Assembly: GCF_016862895.1 (NCBI RefSeq)
Contig: NZ_BONV01000006.1
Span: 186,001 to 250,000 of the forward strand
DNA length: 64,000 bases
Direction: 5' to 3'
Origin: Planotetraspora kaengkrachanensis
GTDB taxonomy: Bacteria; Actinomycetota; Actinomycetes; Streptosporangiales; Streptosporangiaceae
The translations under genes and the position numbers were made by a program. The notes under the pieces are model-generated. The model was not told the DNA's origin, did no database searches, and saw nothing but the letters and a program-made list of their open reading frames with translations. Below, piece by piece: positions 1 to 7,510 of this stretch (position 1 is the first letter of the stretch; each line of letters starts with the position of its first letter).

Positions 1-599
1 CCCTCGGGGGAGTCCTCCCACTCCTCCTGACGTCCGTAGGGGGTGAGGTCGAGCAGGTTGAAGTCGAGCCGGAGCCGGTCGACCCCGCGGCCGCTGGTGT
101 AGTAGGTGCGGAAGACCTCAGCGCCGTCGCGTAGCAGCACGCTCAGCCCGAAACCGTCGCCGAGCCCAAGGTCGTCGTAGAAGTCGTCGCCGGCTGAGTA
201 CCAGGGCACGGTCCAGCCCATCCGCCGCCGTACGACGTCGATCTCGTCCTGTGGCGCGCGGGACATCAGAATCAGCCGGGTGTGCCGGGCGTTGAGGTGG
301 GACTGGTCAGCGATGTTGTCGGTGAAGGTGGCACAGCCGGTGCACAGCCAGTCCTGCCTCGGGGCCTGCATGAAGTGGTAGATCACCAACTGGCGGTGGC
401 CTTCGAACAGGCCGGGCAGATCCACCGTCGAGCGGTCCGGGGCGGTGTAGCGGTAGCCCTCGGCGAGGCGGACCATCGGCAGCCTGCGTCGTTCCGCGGC
501 AAGCGCGTCCAGTGCTCGGGTCTGTTCCTTCTCCTTGACCAGCAGCGCCTCGCGCGCGGCCTGCCATTCCTGTGTCGACACGATGGGGGGACGGTTCAC
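1..599 (-). CDS. DUF899 family thioredoxin-like protein (C-terminus cut by window edge)
   Basis: This is the 5' part of a DUF899-family protein, of which 199 codons are visible before the window edge. DUF899 proteins are predicted to have a thioredoxin-like fold; their substrate is unknown. Visible landmarks are the N-terminal helix with QEWQAAREALLVKEKE, the strand YHFMQAP and the LCTGC motif (a CxxC pair) around residues 95-100. The start is taken as GTG at 599, with GGGAG (CTCCC at 605-609 on the + strand) five bases upstream. The gene is divergent from an HxlR regulator, and the 96-base gap holds two related inverted repeats, so it is probably the regulated target. The family call rests on motifs remembered from DUF899; the function is open. 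Confidence 0.8.
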   Translation of the reverse strand, partial: MNRPPIVSTQEWQAAREALLVKEKEQTRALDALAAERRRLPMVRLAEGYRYTAPDRSTVDLPGLFEGHRQLVIYHFMQAPRQDWLCTGCATFTDNIADQSHLNARHTRLILMSRAPQDEIDVVRRRMGWTVPWYSAGDDFYDDLGLGDGFGLSVLLRDGAEVFRTYYTSGRGVDRLRLDFNLLDLTPYGRQEEWEDSPE

Positions 600-616
600 G
601 CGTGCTCCCGTTGTGC

Positions 617-673
617 GTCTCTTAAGGGAACTTACGGTGCCGACGCTAGCAGAGGTCCGTTCCCTCAGGGAAC
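617..673. promoter_or_regulatory. Pair of inverted repeats between DUF899 and HxlR genes (candidate operators)
   Basis: GTTCCCTCAGGGAAC at 659-673 is a perfect 7-bp inverted repeat around one base. A second, imperfect copy, GTCTCTTAAGGGAAC, lies at 617-631. Both share the right arm AGGGAAC, and their starts are exactly 42 bp apart, about four helical turns. HxlR dimers bind such repeats, so two dimers could sit on one DNA face between the divergent genes. Binding is inferred from position and symmetry. Confidence 0.55.
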
Positions 674-695
674 CCTCTCGATTATCATCGAGCTC

Positions 696-1157
696 ATGCA
701 GCGAACCCGGTTTGGCGACATGGCCTGCTCGATTGCGCGCACACTGGACGTGATCGGCGAGCCATGGTCGCCGCTGATCCTGCGCAACGTCATGGTGGGT
801 ATCGGCCGCTTCGACCACCTCCAGCAGAGCCTCGGCATCTCCCGGAAGGTGCTGACTGAGCGGCTCAGATGGCTCGTGGACAACGACGTGCTGGAACGGC
901 GGCAGTATTCGGAGCGGCCGCCCCGGTACGAGTACGCGCTCACCGTCAAAGGGACCGAGTTGTGTGACCTGCTGATGGTGATGGTGCGGTGGGGAGACCG
1001 CTGGGCGGCGGGCGAGGCGGGGCCGCCGGTGCTGTACCGGCACCATGCCTGCGGGGAGATCGGCCACGTCGAGCTGCATTGTTCCGTGTGCGACCGTCCC
1101 ATGGACGTCACCGGCATCGACATCCTGCCTGGTCCGGGAGCTGCCATCACCGCCTGA
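696..1157 (+). CDS. HxlR-family winged-helix transcriptional regulator
   Basis: This 153-aa protein is an HxlR-type regulator, a dimeric winged-helix DNA-binding protein family that senses electrophiles or redox stress. Typical sequence is visible: an N-terminal Cys (MACSIARTLDVIG), then GEPWSPLILRNVM, the recognition region FDHLQQSLGISRKVLTERLRWL (about residues 38-60) and the wing ending in RPPRYEYALTVKG. The C-terminus carries an extra Cys/His group (HHACGEIGHVELHCSVC) that could bind metal or act as thiols. ATG at 696 is chosen because the HxlR domain starts there; an upstream in-frame extension would run through the operators. It is divergent from the DUF899 gene, its likely target. Confidence 0.87.
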   Translation: MQRTRFGDMACSIARTLDVIGEPWSPLILRNVMVGIGRFDHLQQSLGISRKVLTERLRWLVDNDVLERRQYSERPPRYEYALTVKGTELCDLLMVMVRWGDRWAAGEAGPPVLYRHHACGEIGHVELHCSVCDRPMDVTGIDILPGPGAAITA

Positions 1158-1397
1158 CTCGTCCCCCTTCATGGCCCGGCGATCACGCGGATCACTTGGA
1201 CTGCTCCCTCAGAGGGGAGTGATCGTCTTCGGGGCTTCCGCGCGAATGACAGCGGACGAGGCTAGCGCCGCCTCAACTCGCAGACCAGCACCAATCACGG
1301 CAGTACCACGCCGGCCAACTTCCGCGGAGCCGTCTTCGAAGATCCAGAGTTCGGATGGCTACGCTGAATCCGCAAGCTGGAGGAGGTTGCGATCTGT

Positions 1398-2288
1398 ATG
1401 GAGGACGGCCACGGGTCCGGACGGTCTGAGCAGGAGGACCCGCTCGGAGCCGAATGGGACAGGCACCGCCCCGCGGTTTTCGGTGTGGCCTACCGGCTGC
1501 TGGGGAGTGTGGCCGATGCCGAGGATGTGACCCAGGACGTGTGGCTGCGGGCGGCCGGAGCGGATCTGCAGGACATCGGTGATTTGCGGGCCTGGCTGGT
1601 GACGGTGGCCGCGCGACGGTCGTACGACATTCTCAAGAGTGCCCGTTTCCGCTCGGAGACCTATGTCGGGCCGTGGCTGCCGGAACCGCTGCTGACAGGG
1701 CCGGACGCGTCGCGGCCGGTACTCGTCGACGAGTCCGTCAGTTCGGCGATGCTGCTGATCATGGAAGAGCTGAGCCCGCCGGAGCGGGTGTCCTTCGTCC
1801 TGCACGACGTCTTCGGTCTTGAGTTCGGCCGGATCGCCGAAGTGCTGGACGTCTCCGTGCCGAGTGCCCGGCAGCTCGCCTCGCGGGCACGACGGCGGGT
1901 GGCCAAAGCGAAGCAGTCCACGCCGCAGGCGTCGAAGGCGGAGCGTGAACGCGTCCTCATGGTCTTCCGCGCCGCCTACGAGGCCGGGGACCTGGCCGGC
2001 CTGGTCAGGCTCCTGCACCCGGACGCCGTCTACGTCACCGATGGCGGCGGCAAGATCTCCGCAGCACGCAAGGTCATCCACGGCGGTGAGCGCGTCGCCG
2101 AGGTCATGGTGCGTGTGGGGCGCCAGTGGCACCCGGACCGCATCGACTTCGCCGAGGTCGGCGGCGAGCTCGCCCTCGTGTTTCACCGGGACCGCCGGGT
2201 CTACTCCGTCGACACGGTCCAGATCGCAGACGGTCTGATCACCGCGTACCGCAGGGTCATCAATCCCGACAAACTCGTGCGCGTCTGA
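1398..2288 (+). CDS. sigJ: ECF41-group RNA polymerase sigma factor with fused SnoaL-like domain (SigJ type)
   Basis: This 296-aa extracytoplasmic-function sigma factor has sigma-2 (about residues 20-90, DAEDVTQDVW), sigma-4 (about 120-175, LSPPERVSFVLHDVFG) and a C-terminal SnoaL-like domain. The tail carries two signature motifs of group ECF41, DGGGK and NPDKL (residues 289-293). In that group the fused domain replaces an anti-sigma factor and controls activity. ATG at 1398 follows AGGAGG at 1381-1386. The base after the stop begins a textbook ECF41 promoter pointing to the next gene, an oxidoreductase, which matches the usual genomic partner type of this group. The ligand of the SnoaL domain is unknown. 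Confidence 0.92.
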   Translation: MEDGHGSGRSEQEDPLGAEWDRHRPAVFGVAYRLLGSVADAEDVTQDVWLRAAGADLQDIGDLRAWLVTVAARRSYDILKSARFRSETYVGPWLPEPLLTGPDASRPVLVDESVSSAMLLIMEELSPPERVSFVLHDVFGLEFGRIAEVLDVSVPSARQLASRARRRVAKAKQSTPQASKAERERVLMVFRAAYEAGDLAGLVRLLHPDAVYVTDGGGKISAARKVIHGGERVAEVMVRVGRQWHPDRIDFAEVGGELALVFHRDRRVYSVDTVQIADGLITAYRRVINPDKLVRV

Positions 2289-2290
2289 GC

Positions 2291-2317
2291 TGTCACACCC
2301 GGAGGGGCTACCTCGTC
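2291..2317 (+). promoter_or_regulatory. ECF41-type promoter (TGTCACA-16 nt-CGTC)
   Basis: TGTCACA at 2291-2297 is followed after exactly 16 bases by CGTC at 2314-2317. This is the promoter pattern I recall for ECF41 sigma factors. It lies two bases after the stop codon of the ECF41 gene and about 150 bp before the oxidoreductase start. I found no copy upstream of the sigma gene itself, so the sigma factor is not obviously autoregulated. Confidence 0.72.
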
Positions 2318-2468
2318 TCCCTGATGAGAACGCAGAACGGGCGACGAAGGATACGCGAGAGCAGGTGAGATCGAACATGCGGAACGGCATCGATCCACCT
2401 GCAGCCGCTATGAGCCCTGCCCGCTAGCGGGCGGTGCGCTGGGTCGCTCCTCCCCAGTAAGGATCTGT

Positions 2469-3389
2469 ATGCAAGCCATCACTGTACGAGACCGTAACGC
2501 CGGTCTCGCCGGGATGTCCCTGACGGACATGCCCTACCCCCATGCGTCCGAGAACGACGTCATCGTGCGGGTGCACGCCGCCGGCTTCACCCGTGGCGAG
2601 CTGGACTGGCCCGCCACGTGGACCGATCGCGCCGGCCGCGACCGGACGCCGACCGTGCCCGGACACGAGTTGTCCGGTGTCGTCGTAGAGCTGGGGTACG
2701 GCACCACCGGCCTGAGCGTTGGACAGCGGGTGTTCGGCCTGGCCGACTGGACCCGTAACGGCACGCTCGCGGAGTACACCGCGGTAGAGGCCCGCAACCT
2801 CGCCCCGCTGCCGGCGGACATCGACCACACCGTGGCCGCCGCGCTGCCGATCTCCGGGCTGACCGCCTGGCAGGGCCTGTTCGACCACGGCCGCCTCACC
2901 ACAGGCCAGACCGTCCTGATCCATGGTGCCGCGGGCGGCGTCGGCTCGATCGCGGTACAGCTCGCCCGCGAGGTCGGCGCCCGCGTGATCGGCACCGGCC
3001 GGGCCTCCGACCGGGAAAGGGCACTCGCACTCGGCGTTGACACATTCATTGACCTGCAGACCGAGAGGCTCGAGGACGCCGACGAGGCCGACGTCGTGTT
3101 CGACGTGATCGGCGGCGACATCCTCGACCGCTCGGCCGCCCTCGTGCGGGCCGGCGGCACGCTCGTCACCATCGTCATGCCGCCCAAGGTCCAGCCCAAG
3201 GACGGGCGGGCGGTCTTCTTCGTCGTCGAACCTGACCGCGCCCGGCTCACCGACCTTGCCACGCGGCTGAGGGAAGGTCGGCTCAGGCCGTTCGTCGGTG
3301 CTGTGCGGCCGCTCGCCGAGGCACCCGCCGCGTTCGCCCCTAGCAGGCGCACCCCCGGCAAGACGATCATCCGCGTCGCGGAAGACTGA
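2469..3389 (+). CDS. NADP-dependent oxidoreductase, zinc-free MDR (quinone oxidoreductase-like)
   Basis: This 306-aa medium-chain dehydrogenase/reductase reduces quinones or activated double bonds with NAD(P)H. The N-terminal GroES-like domain has PGHELSGVV, and the Rossmann domain has the nucleotide loop HGAAGGVGSIAVQLAR (about residues 153-168) and the conserved FDVIGGD. No structural-zinc cysteine set is present, which places it with the zinc-independent MDRs. AAGGA at 2458-2462 precedes the ATG. It lies under the ECF41 promoter and 15 bases before a cupin lipoprotein gene. A full-length paralogue, about 60% identical by eye, lies in opposite orientation at 4000-4917. Confidence 0.87.
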   Translation: MQAITVRDRNAGLAGMSLTDMPYPHASENDVIVRVHAAGFTRGELDWPATWTDRAGRDRTPTVPGHELSGVVVELGYGTTGLSVGQRVFGLADWTRNGTLAEYTAVEARNLAPLPADIDHTVAAALPISGLTAWQGLFDHGRLTTGQTVLIHGAAGGVGSIAVQLAREVGARVIGTGRASDRERALALGVDTFIDLQTERLEDADEADVVFDVIGGDILDRSAALVRAGGTLVTIVMPPKVQPKDGRAVFFVVEPDRARLTDLATRLREGRLRPFVGAVRPLAEAPAAFAPSRRTPGKTIIRVAED

Positions 3390-3404
3390 ATCAGGAGACC
3401 CATC

Positions 3405-3869
3405 ATGATCGGAATGCGGATCGCCGCCGGCCTCCTGGCTGTCGCCACGCTGACCGCGGCCACGGCCTGCTCGACCTCCGACCAGCCCGCCCACGCCAAG
3501 GGGCCGACCGCGGCCGCGGCATCGACGCGCCCCGCCGAAACCCTCAAACCGCTGCTCCAGCAGGCCCTTCCGAATGTGAAGGGCAAGACATTCACGTCGG
3601 CGGTCGTCGACCTCCCGCCCAACGCACGCGCGATGCCGCACCGGCACGGCCAGGCGTTCGTCTACGCCTACGTCCTGGACGGCACCGTGCGCAGCCGGCT
3701 CGACGACAAGCCTGTGACCACGTACCACCAGGGCGAGAACTGGGTCGAGCAGCCGGCCGCCCACCACGTCCTCACCGAGAACCCCAGCCCGACCAAGCCG
3801 GCCAAGCTCCTGGTCGTCTTTGTCTCCGGCACCGGAGACAAGCTCAAGGTCGACGATCCGAGGTCATAG
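3405..3869 (+). CDS. Cupin-domain lipoprotein
   Basis: This 154-aa protein has an N-terminal hydrophobic signal (MRIAAGLLAVATLTAAT) ending in a lipobox-like ATAC, with the lipidated Cys near residue 22. A single cupin domain follows, with metal-binding pattern elements MPHRHGQAFVYAYVLDG and a later AAHH. It is probably exported and anchored to the outer face of the membrane. AGGAG precedes the ATG. It is 15 bases downstream of the oxidoreductase and probably in its transcript, so it would also belong to the ECF41 response. Small exported cupins are often annotated without a known substrate, and none can be assigned here. Confidence 0.78.
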   Translation: MIGMRIAAGLLAVATLTAATACSTSDQPAHAKGPTAAAASTRPAETLKPLLQQALPNVKGKTFTSAVVDLPPNARAMPHRHGQAFVYAYVLDGTVRSRLDDKPVTTYHQGENWVEQPAAHHVLTENPSPTKPAKLLVVFVSGTGDKLKVDDPRS

Positions 3870-3999
3870 CCCGGGGCACGCAGCGGGCGGCACCCGGCCG
3901 CATTCAAGGCCCTCGTCGCCCTGTCGCCGGAGGCGGAAGAGGCCGCCTAGCTGACCATGATCCACGAGGAAGGCAGGACCGCTCGCTGTCCTCGAGTCC

Positions 4000-4917
4000 T
4001 CACGGACGAATGCGGATGATCGTCTTCCCCTTGCGTCGTTCGGTCGGGTTGAGGGCGGAGACGGCATCGTCGAGGGTCGAGACGTTGCCGATGTTCGTCC
4101 GCAGTCGTCCGTCCCGCACCCGCTGGACGATCTCACTCAGTTGGGCACGATCGGACTCGACAACGAAGTCGACCGCCAGGCCGTCGGCGGGCCGCGCCTC
4201 GGGCGGCCCGACGACGGACACCAGTGTTCCTCCGGCTCGAATCAGGCCTGCGGACCGCCTCCCGATGCCGCCGCCGATGACATCGAAAACCAGATCGACT
4301 TCGCCGACGTCTTCCAGCGCGTCGTTCTCAAGGTCGACGAACTCCTGCCCGCCGAAGTCGAGCACCGCCTGACGGTCGGCGGCGCGTCCGGTGCCGATGA
4401 CGTAGGCGCCGGCCTCTCGTGCGAGTTGCGTCACCATCGACCCGACTGCGCCGGCCGCGCCGTGCACGAGGACGCTCTGCCCCGCCTGAAGGCGGCCGTG
4501 CTCGAACAGTCCCTGCCACGCGGTCAGGCCCGAGATCGGCAGGCTCGCGCCCACCGTGAAGTCGACGTCGCCGGGCAGCGGCGCGAGGTTGCGTGCCTCT
4601 ACGGCCGCGTACTCCGCTAGGGTGCCGTCGCGAGTCCAGTCCGTGAGGCCGAACACCCGCTGTCCCACAGACAGTCCCGTCGTGCCATAGCCGAGAGCGG
4701 TGACCACTCCGGCCAACTCGTGTCCAGGGATCGACGGTGTTCGGTCACGGTCGAGGCGATCGGTCCAGGTCGAGGGCCACGCCATCTCAGTCGGGACGAA
4801 TCCCGACGCATGAACCTGAACGACGACGTCGTTAATCGCTGGCTGCGGCTCGGGCCGCTCCGCCAGCGTCATCCCGGCCGTTCCCGCAGCCTGGTCTGTC
4901 ACCACGATCGCTTTCAT
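4000..4917 (-). CDS. NADP-dependent oxidoreductase, zinc-free MDR (paralogue of 2469-3389)
   Basis: This 305-aa medium-chain dehydrogenase/reductase lacks zinc-site cysteines and has PGHELAGVV, the nucleotide loop HGAAGAVGSMVTQLAR and FDVIGGG. It aligns with the gene at 2469 over its whole length. The start is ATG at 4917, preceded by AGGAGG six bases away; an in-frame extension upstream lacks family similarity and is rejected. It faces the cupin gene across a 130-bp convergent gap. Upstream, 5.1-5.2 kb carries two inverted repeats that may control it or the activator gene that starts at 5413. The substrate is unknown. Confidence 0.87.
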   Translation of the reverse strand: MKAIVVTDQAAGTAGMTLAERPEPQPAINDVVVQVHASGFVPTEMAWPSTWTDRLDRDRTPSIPGHELAGVVTALGYGTTGLSVGQRVFGLTDWTRDGTLAEYAAVEARNLAPLPGDVDFTVGASLPISGLTAWQGLFEHGRLQAGQSVLVHGAAGAVGSMVTQLAREAGAYVIGTGRAADRQAVLDFGGQEFVDLENDALEDVGEVDLVFDVIGGGIGRRSAGLIRAGGTLVSVVGPPEARPADGLAVDFVVESDRAQLSEIVQRVRDGRLRTNIGNVSTLDDAVSALNPTERRKGKTIIRIRP

Positions 4918-5108
4918 GGGATTGCCTCCTCGGTCATTTGTCTCTTTGGTGGAAATGTCGCAGGGATGGAAAGCCCGTTCGGCATCTAGTGCCAGGGGCC
5001 ATGGGGCGCAGCCGTCGATCTGGACAGCGCCGGCCGGCCGAGGCGCGTGCATCGATGGGCGCGTGTCGCTCACAGACGAACGCTGATGATCGCCTTTCCC
5101 GGATGATC

Positions 5109-5169
5109 GTTACAGCTAGTTGTTGTAACGGAACGCATTGGGCACTAGCATAGTGGACGAAATCGTCCA
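5109..5169. promoter_or_regulatory. Two inverted repeats in the 495-bp divergent gap 4918-5412
   Basis: GTTACA (5109-5114) is mirrored by TGTAAC (5124-5129). TGGACGA (5154-5160) is mirrored perfectly by TCGTCCA (5163-5169) around two bases, as in TetR- or GntR-type operators. Farther on, GAGGTGATGTACACGCCC (5232-5249) recurs with two changes at 5325-5342. Otherwise I see no gene in this gap. The cognate regulator is not obvious; the flanking activator gene is a candidate. Confidence 0.45.
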
Positions 5170-5412
5170 ATCTTGTCAGTGCAGTGGCTGTTCGTGGAGT
5201 TGTGCAGCCAGCTTGGCCTACCCCTCGTATCGAGGTGATGTACACGCCCAGCGAGACCATCAGGCTCCACGCCCTTCCGATAGGCCTCAAGGGGTGCCGT
5301 TCAAACCGGACGGAACAGGGCGTTGAGGTGATGTGGACGCCCGGGTGGCATGCGTTTCCTAGCGATCGACGTGCGATGCAGGTGCTCCGACTTGGGAGAG
5401 AAGTATCCATAA

Positions 5413-7197
5413 ATGATCCATCATGTCCGTTTTATGGAGGCTGACACGCTCTACGGCGGAGGGACGGCTGAGTACATCGCCCGGGCGCGCGAGCGCTTCT
5501 TAGAAAGCGGCACCGTGCCTGTGATGCAGGTGCGCCCCGCCATCGTGGAGTCGTGGCACCGTTCTTGCTTGTCCGGAGTGAGCTACGACGATCTCAACCC
5601 GCCGTATTTCGAGGATCTCGACACCGAAGGACGGCTCGTGCTCGCCGCGAAGCCGGTGCTGGATCGGCTGGAGCAGACGCTGCTGGATGCCCCGGCGAGC
5701 CTGATCCTCACCGATGCTCAGGGGCGGCTCCTGGATCGCCGCGTGGACCACGGATCCTTCAGACGGCACCTCGACAGTCTCTGGCTGGCTCCGGGGTTCA
5801 GCTTCGCCGAGGAGCACGTCGGCACCAACGGCATCGGGACCGCGCGCGAGACCCGGCAGATCACTTTCGTGGGCGGAAGCGAGCACTTCGCCGCGCCGTT
5901 GCACGCGATGGCGTGTGCCACCGCTCCGATCACCGACCCGCTGACCGGGAGGCTGGCGGGCCTTGTGGACATAACTTGCCGGTCGCCTGGCGACGGCCCG
6001 GTGATGTCCGCTGTGGTGTGCGGCGCGGCCGGGGACATCGAGCGGCGACTGCTGGAGCTCGGCTCCGAGCGCGAGCGGATACTACTGAAGGAGTTCATGG
6101 CCGCCGAGCGCCACGGCGGTCAGGCGATCGTCGCCGTCGCCGACGATCTGACGATGGCGAATCGTCGGGCCGTCGACCTGCTCGAGCCTTCGGACCACGC
6201 GATTCTGCGGGACATGGTGGCCGACCTGTTGCGCGCGGGCGGGAAGCACGCCATCAGTCTTGTTCTGTCCCGTGGCGAGCAGGTCAGGATCCGCTTCAAC
6301 CCCGTCGAGGCGAACAGTGCCGTGGTGAAGATCTCCCTCACGGACGGCCACCGGTCGACGCCCCGACCGCGGATACGACCCGCCGATCTGAAGCTGGCCG
6401 GCACTTCAACGGTATTCGCCAATGTCTGCGCCGACCTGGCGATGCACCGCCAGACATATGCACAGGTGCTCCTTGAGGGCGAGCCGGGAGTGGGCAAGGT
6501 GGCGCTCGCCAGGGCCGCCCATTACCGGTACTCGCCGGAGCGACCGTTCATCGTGATTGAGTCCGACGCCGACGTGGCCGGCCGGTGCCGGGCGGCTCGC
6601 GGCGCCCCTGGAGGCACCGTGGTCCTGCGCCATGTGGAATCGTTCACCGGCGACGCACGCGCAGCGGTGATGGACTGGCTGGACACGATCGCCGAAGACG
6701 CGGATCGAGTCTGGGTGGTAGCCACCGCCGACATCGGCGCCGAACTCCCCGAGGACCTGCCCGGCAGATTGCCGGCGACGCTCACCGTGCCGCCGCTGCG
6801 CCACCGCATCGAGGATGTACGGGAGTTGGTGCCTGCGCTGCTGAGCACCTTCGCCTCGGGCCGGTCGGTCTCGTGCGGCCCGGCGGCCATGCGGGTGCTC
6901 CTCCGCGCGACATGGCCCGGCAACGTGACCGAGCTCACCCAGGCTCTCCGTCACGCCCTGACCCGACGGCGGGTCGGGCAGATCCAGCCCGAAGACCTTC
7001 CGGAGTCGTGTCACGCCACAGGGAGCCACGTCCTCACCCGATGGGAGACGATCGAGCGCGACGCGATCATACGTGTGCTGCTGGAGACACATGGCGACAA
7101 GGCCGCGGCGGCCGACCTGCTCGGCATCTCCCGGGCCACCATCTACCGCCGGATCAACGCGTACGGCATCACGACAGCCGAAACACGCTCAGAATGA
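5413..7197 (+). CDS. AcoR-like GAF/AAA+/Fis transcriptional regulator lacking the sigma-54 contact loop
   Basis: This 594-aa protein has the layout of acetoin-regulator (AcoR) activators. It has an N-terminal RPAIVESWHRS segment, a GAF-like sensor (about residues 70-200, EEHVGTNGIGTA), an AAA+ domain with a Walker A (GEPGVGK, about 356-362) and LRHRIEDVRELVP, and a C-terminal Fis helix-turn-helix (HGDKAAAADLLGISRATIYRRI). The GAFTGA loop that contacts sigma-54 is missing, and the AAA+ core is degenerate. This fits an actinobacterium without sigma-54, where such proteins must act by another mechanism. The ATG at 5413 has a weak GGGAGAG upstream. A sensor kinase gene follows at 7511. The effector is unknown. 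Confidence 0.85.
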   Translation: MIHHVRFMEADTLYGGGTAEYIARARERFLESGTVPVMQVRPAIVESWHRSCLSGVSYDDLNPPYFEDLDTEGRLVLAAKPVLDRLEQTLLDAPASLILTDAQGRLLDRRVDHGSFRRHLDSLWLAPGFSFAEEHVGTNGIGTARETRQITFVGGSEHFAAPLHAMACATAPITDPLTGRLAGLVDITCRSPGDGPVMSAVVCGAAGDIERRLLELGSERERILLKEFMAAERHGGQAIVAVADDLTMANRRAVDLLEPSDHAILRDMVADLLRAGGKHAISLVLSRGEQVRIRFNPVEANSAVVKISLTDGHRSTPRPRIRPADLKLAGTSTVFANVCADLAMHRQTYAQVLLEGEPGVGKVALARAAHYRYSPERPFIVIESDADVAGRCRAARGAPGGTVVLRHVESFTGDARAAVMDWLDTIAEDADRVWVVATADIGAELPEDLPGRLPATLTVPPLRHRIEDVRELVPALLSTFASGRSVSCGPAAMRVLLRATWPGNVTELTQALRHALTRRRVGQIQPEDLPESCHATGSHVLTRWETIERDAIIRVLLETHGDKAAAADLLGISRATIYRRINAYGITTAETRSE

Positions 7198-7510
7198 GAC
7201 ATCTCGTACCCGGGCTGATCAGGTTGTTTGGCTGTATGAAGACAACGTCTTAATTAGGCGTTCACTCGGACCCTCGGCCGACGGCGCCGCCAGGTCGCGC
7301 GTGACGTGTCGCAGGACTCGCAACAGATCCTCCAGGGCCTGACATCGGCAAAGGATCATCGCCTAGATCTGGGATTGCACGAGTGTGCGAACCGTAGCTG
7401 GTTTGCTCCGGTAGTGCGCGGCATCTCCCATCCCTGGGTCCAACCACCATCTCACTCCACACATCACAGCCCCAGGGCTCGTGGGGTCAACCGGATCAGA
7501 GTGTCGGAGC

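Noticed and set aside
282-695. Upstream extension of the HxlR gene to an ATG at 282.
   Set aside because: It would run antisense through the DUF899 gene and across the operators, and the HxlR domain begins at 696.
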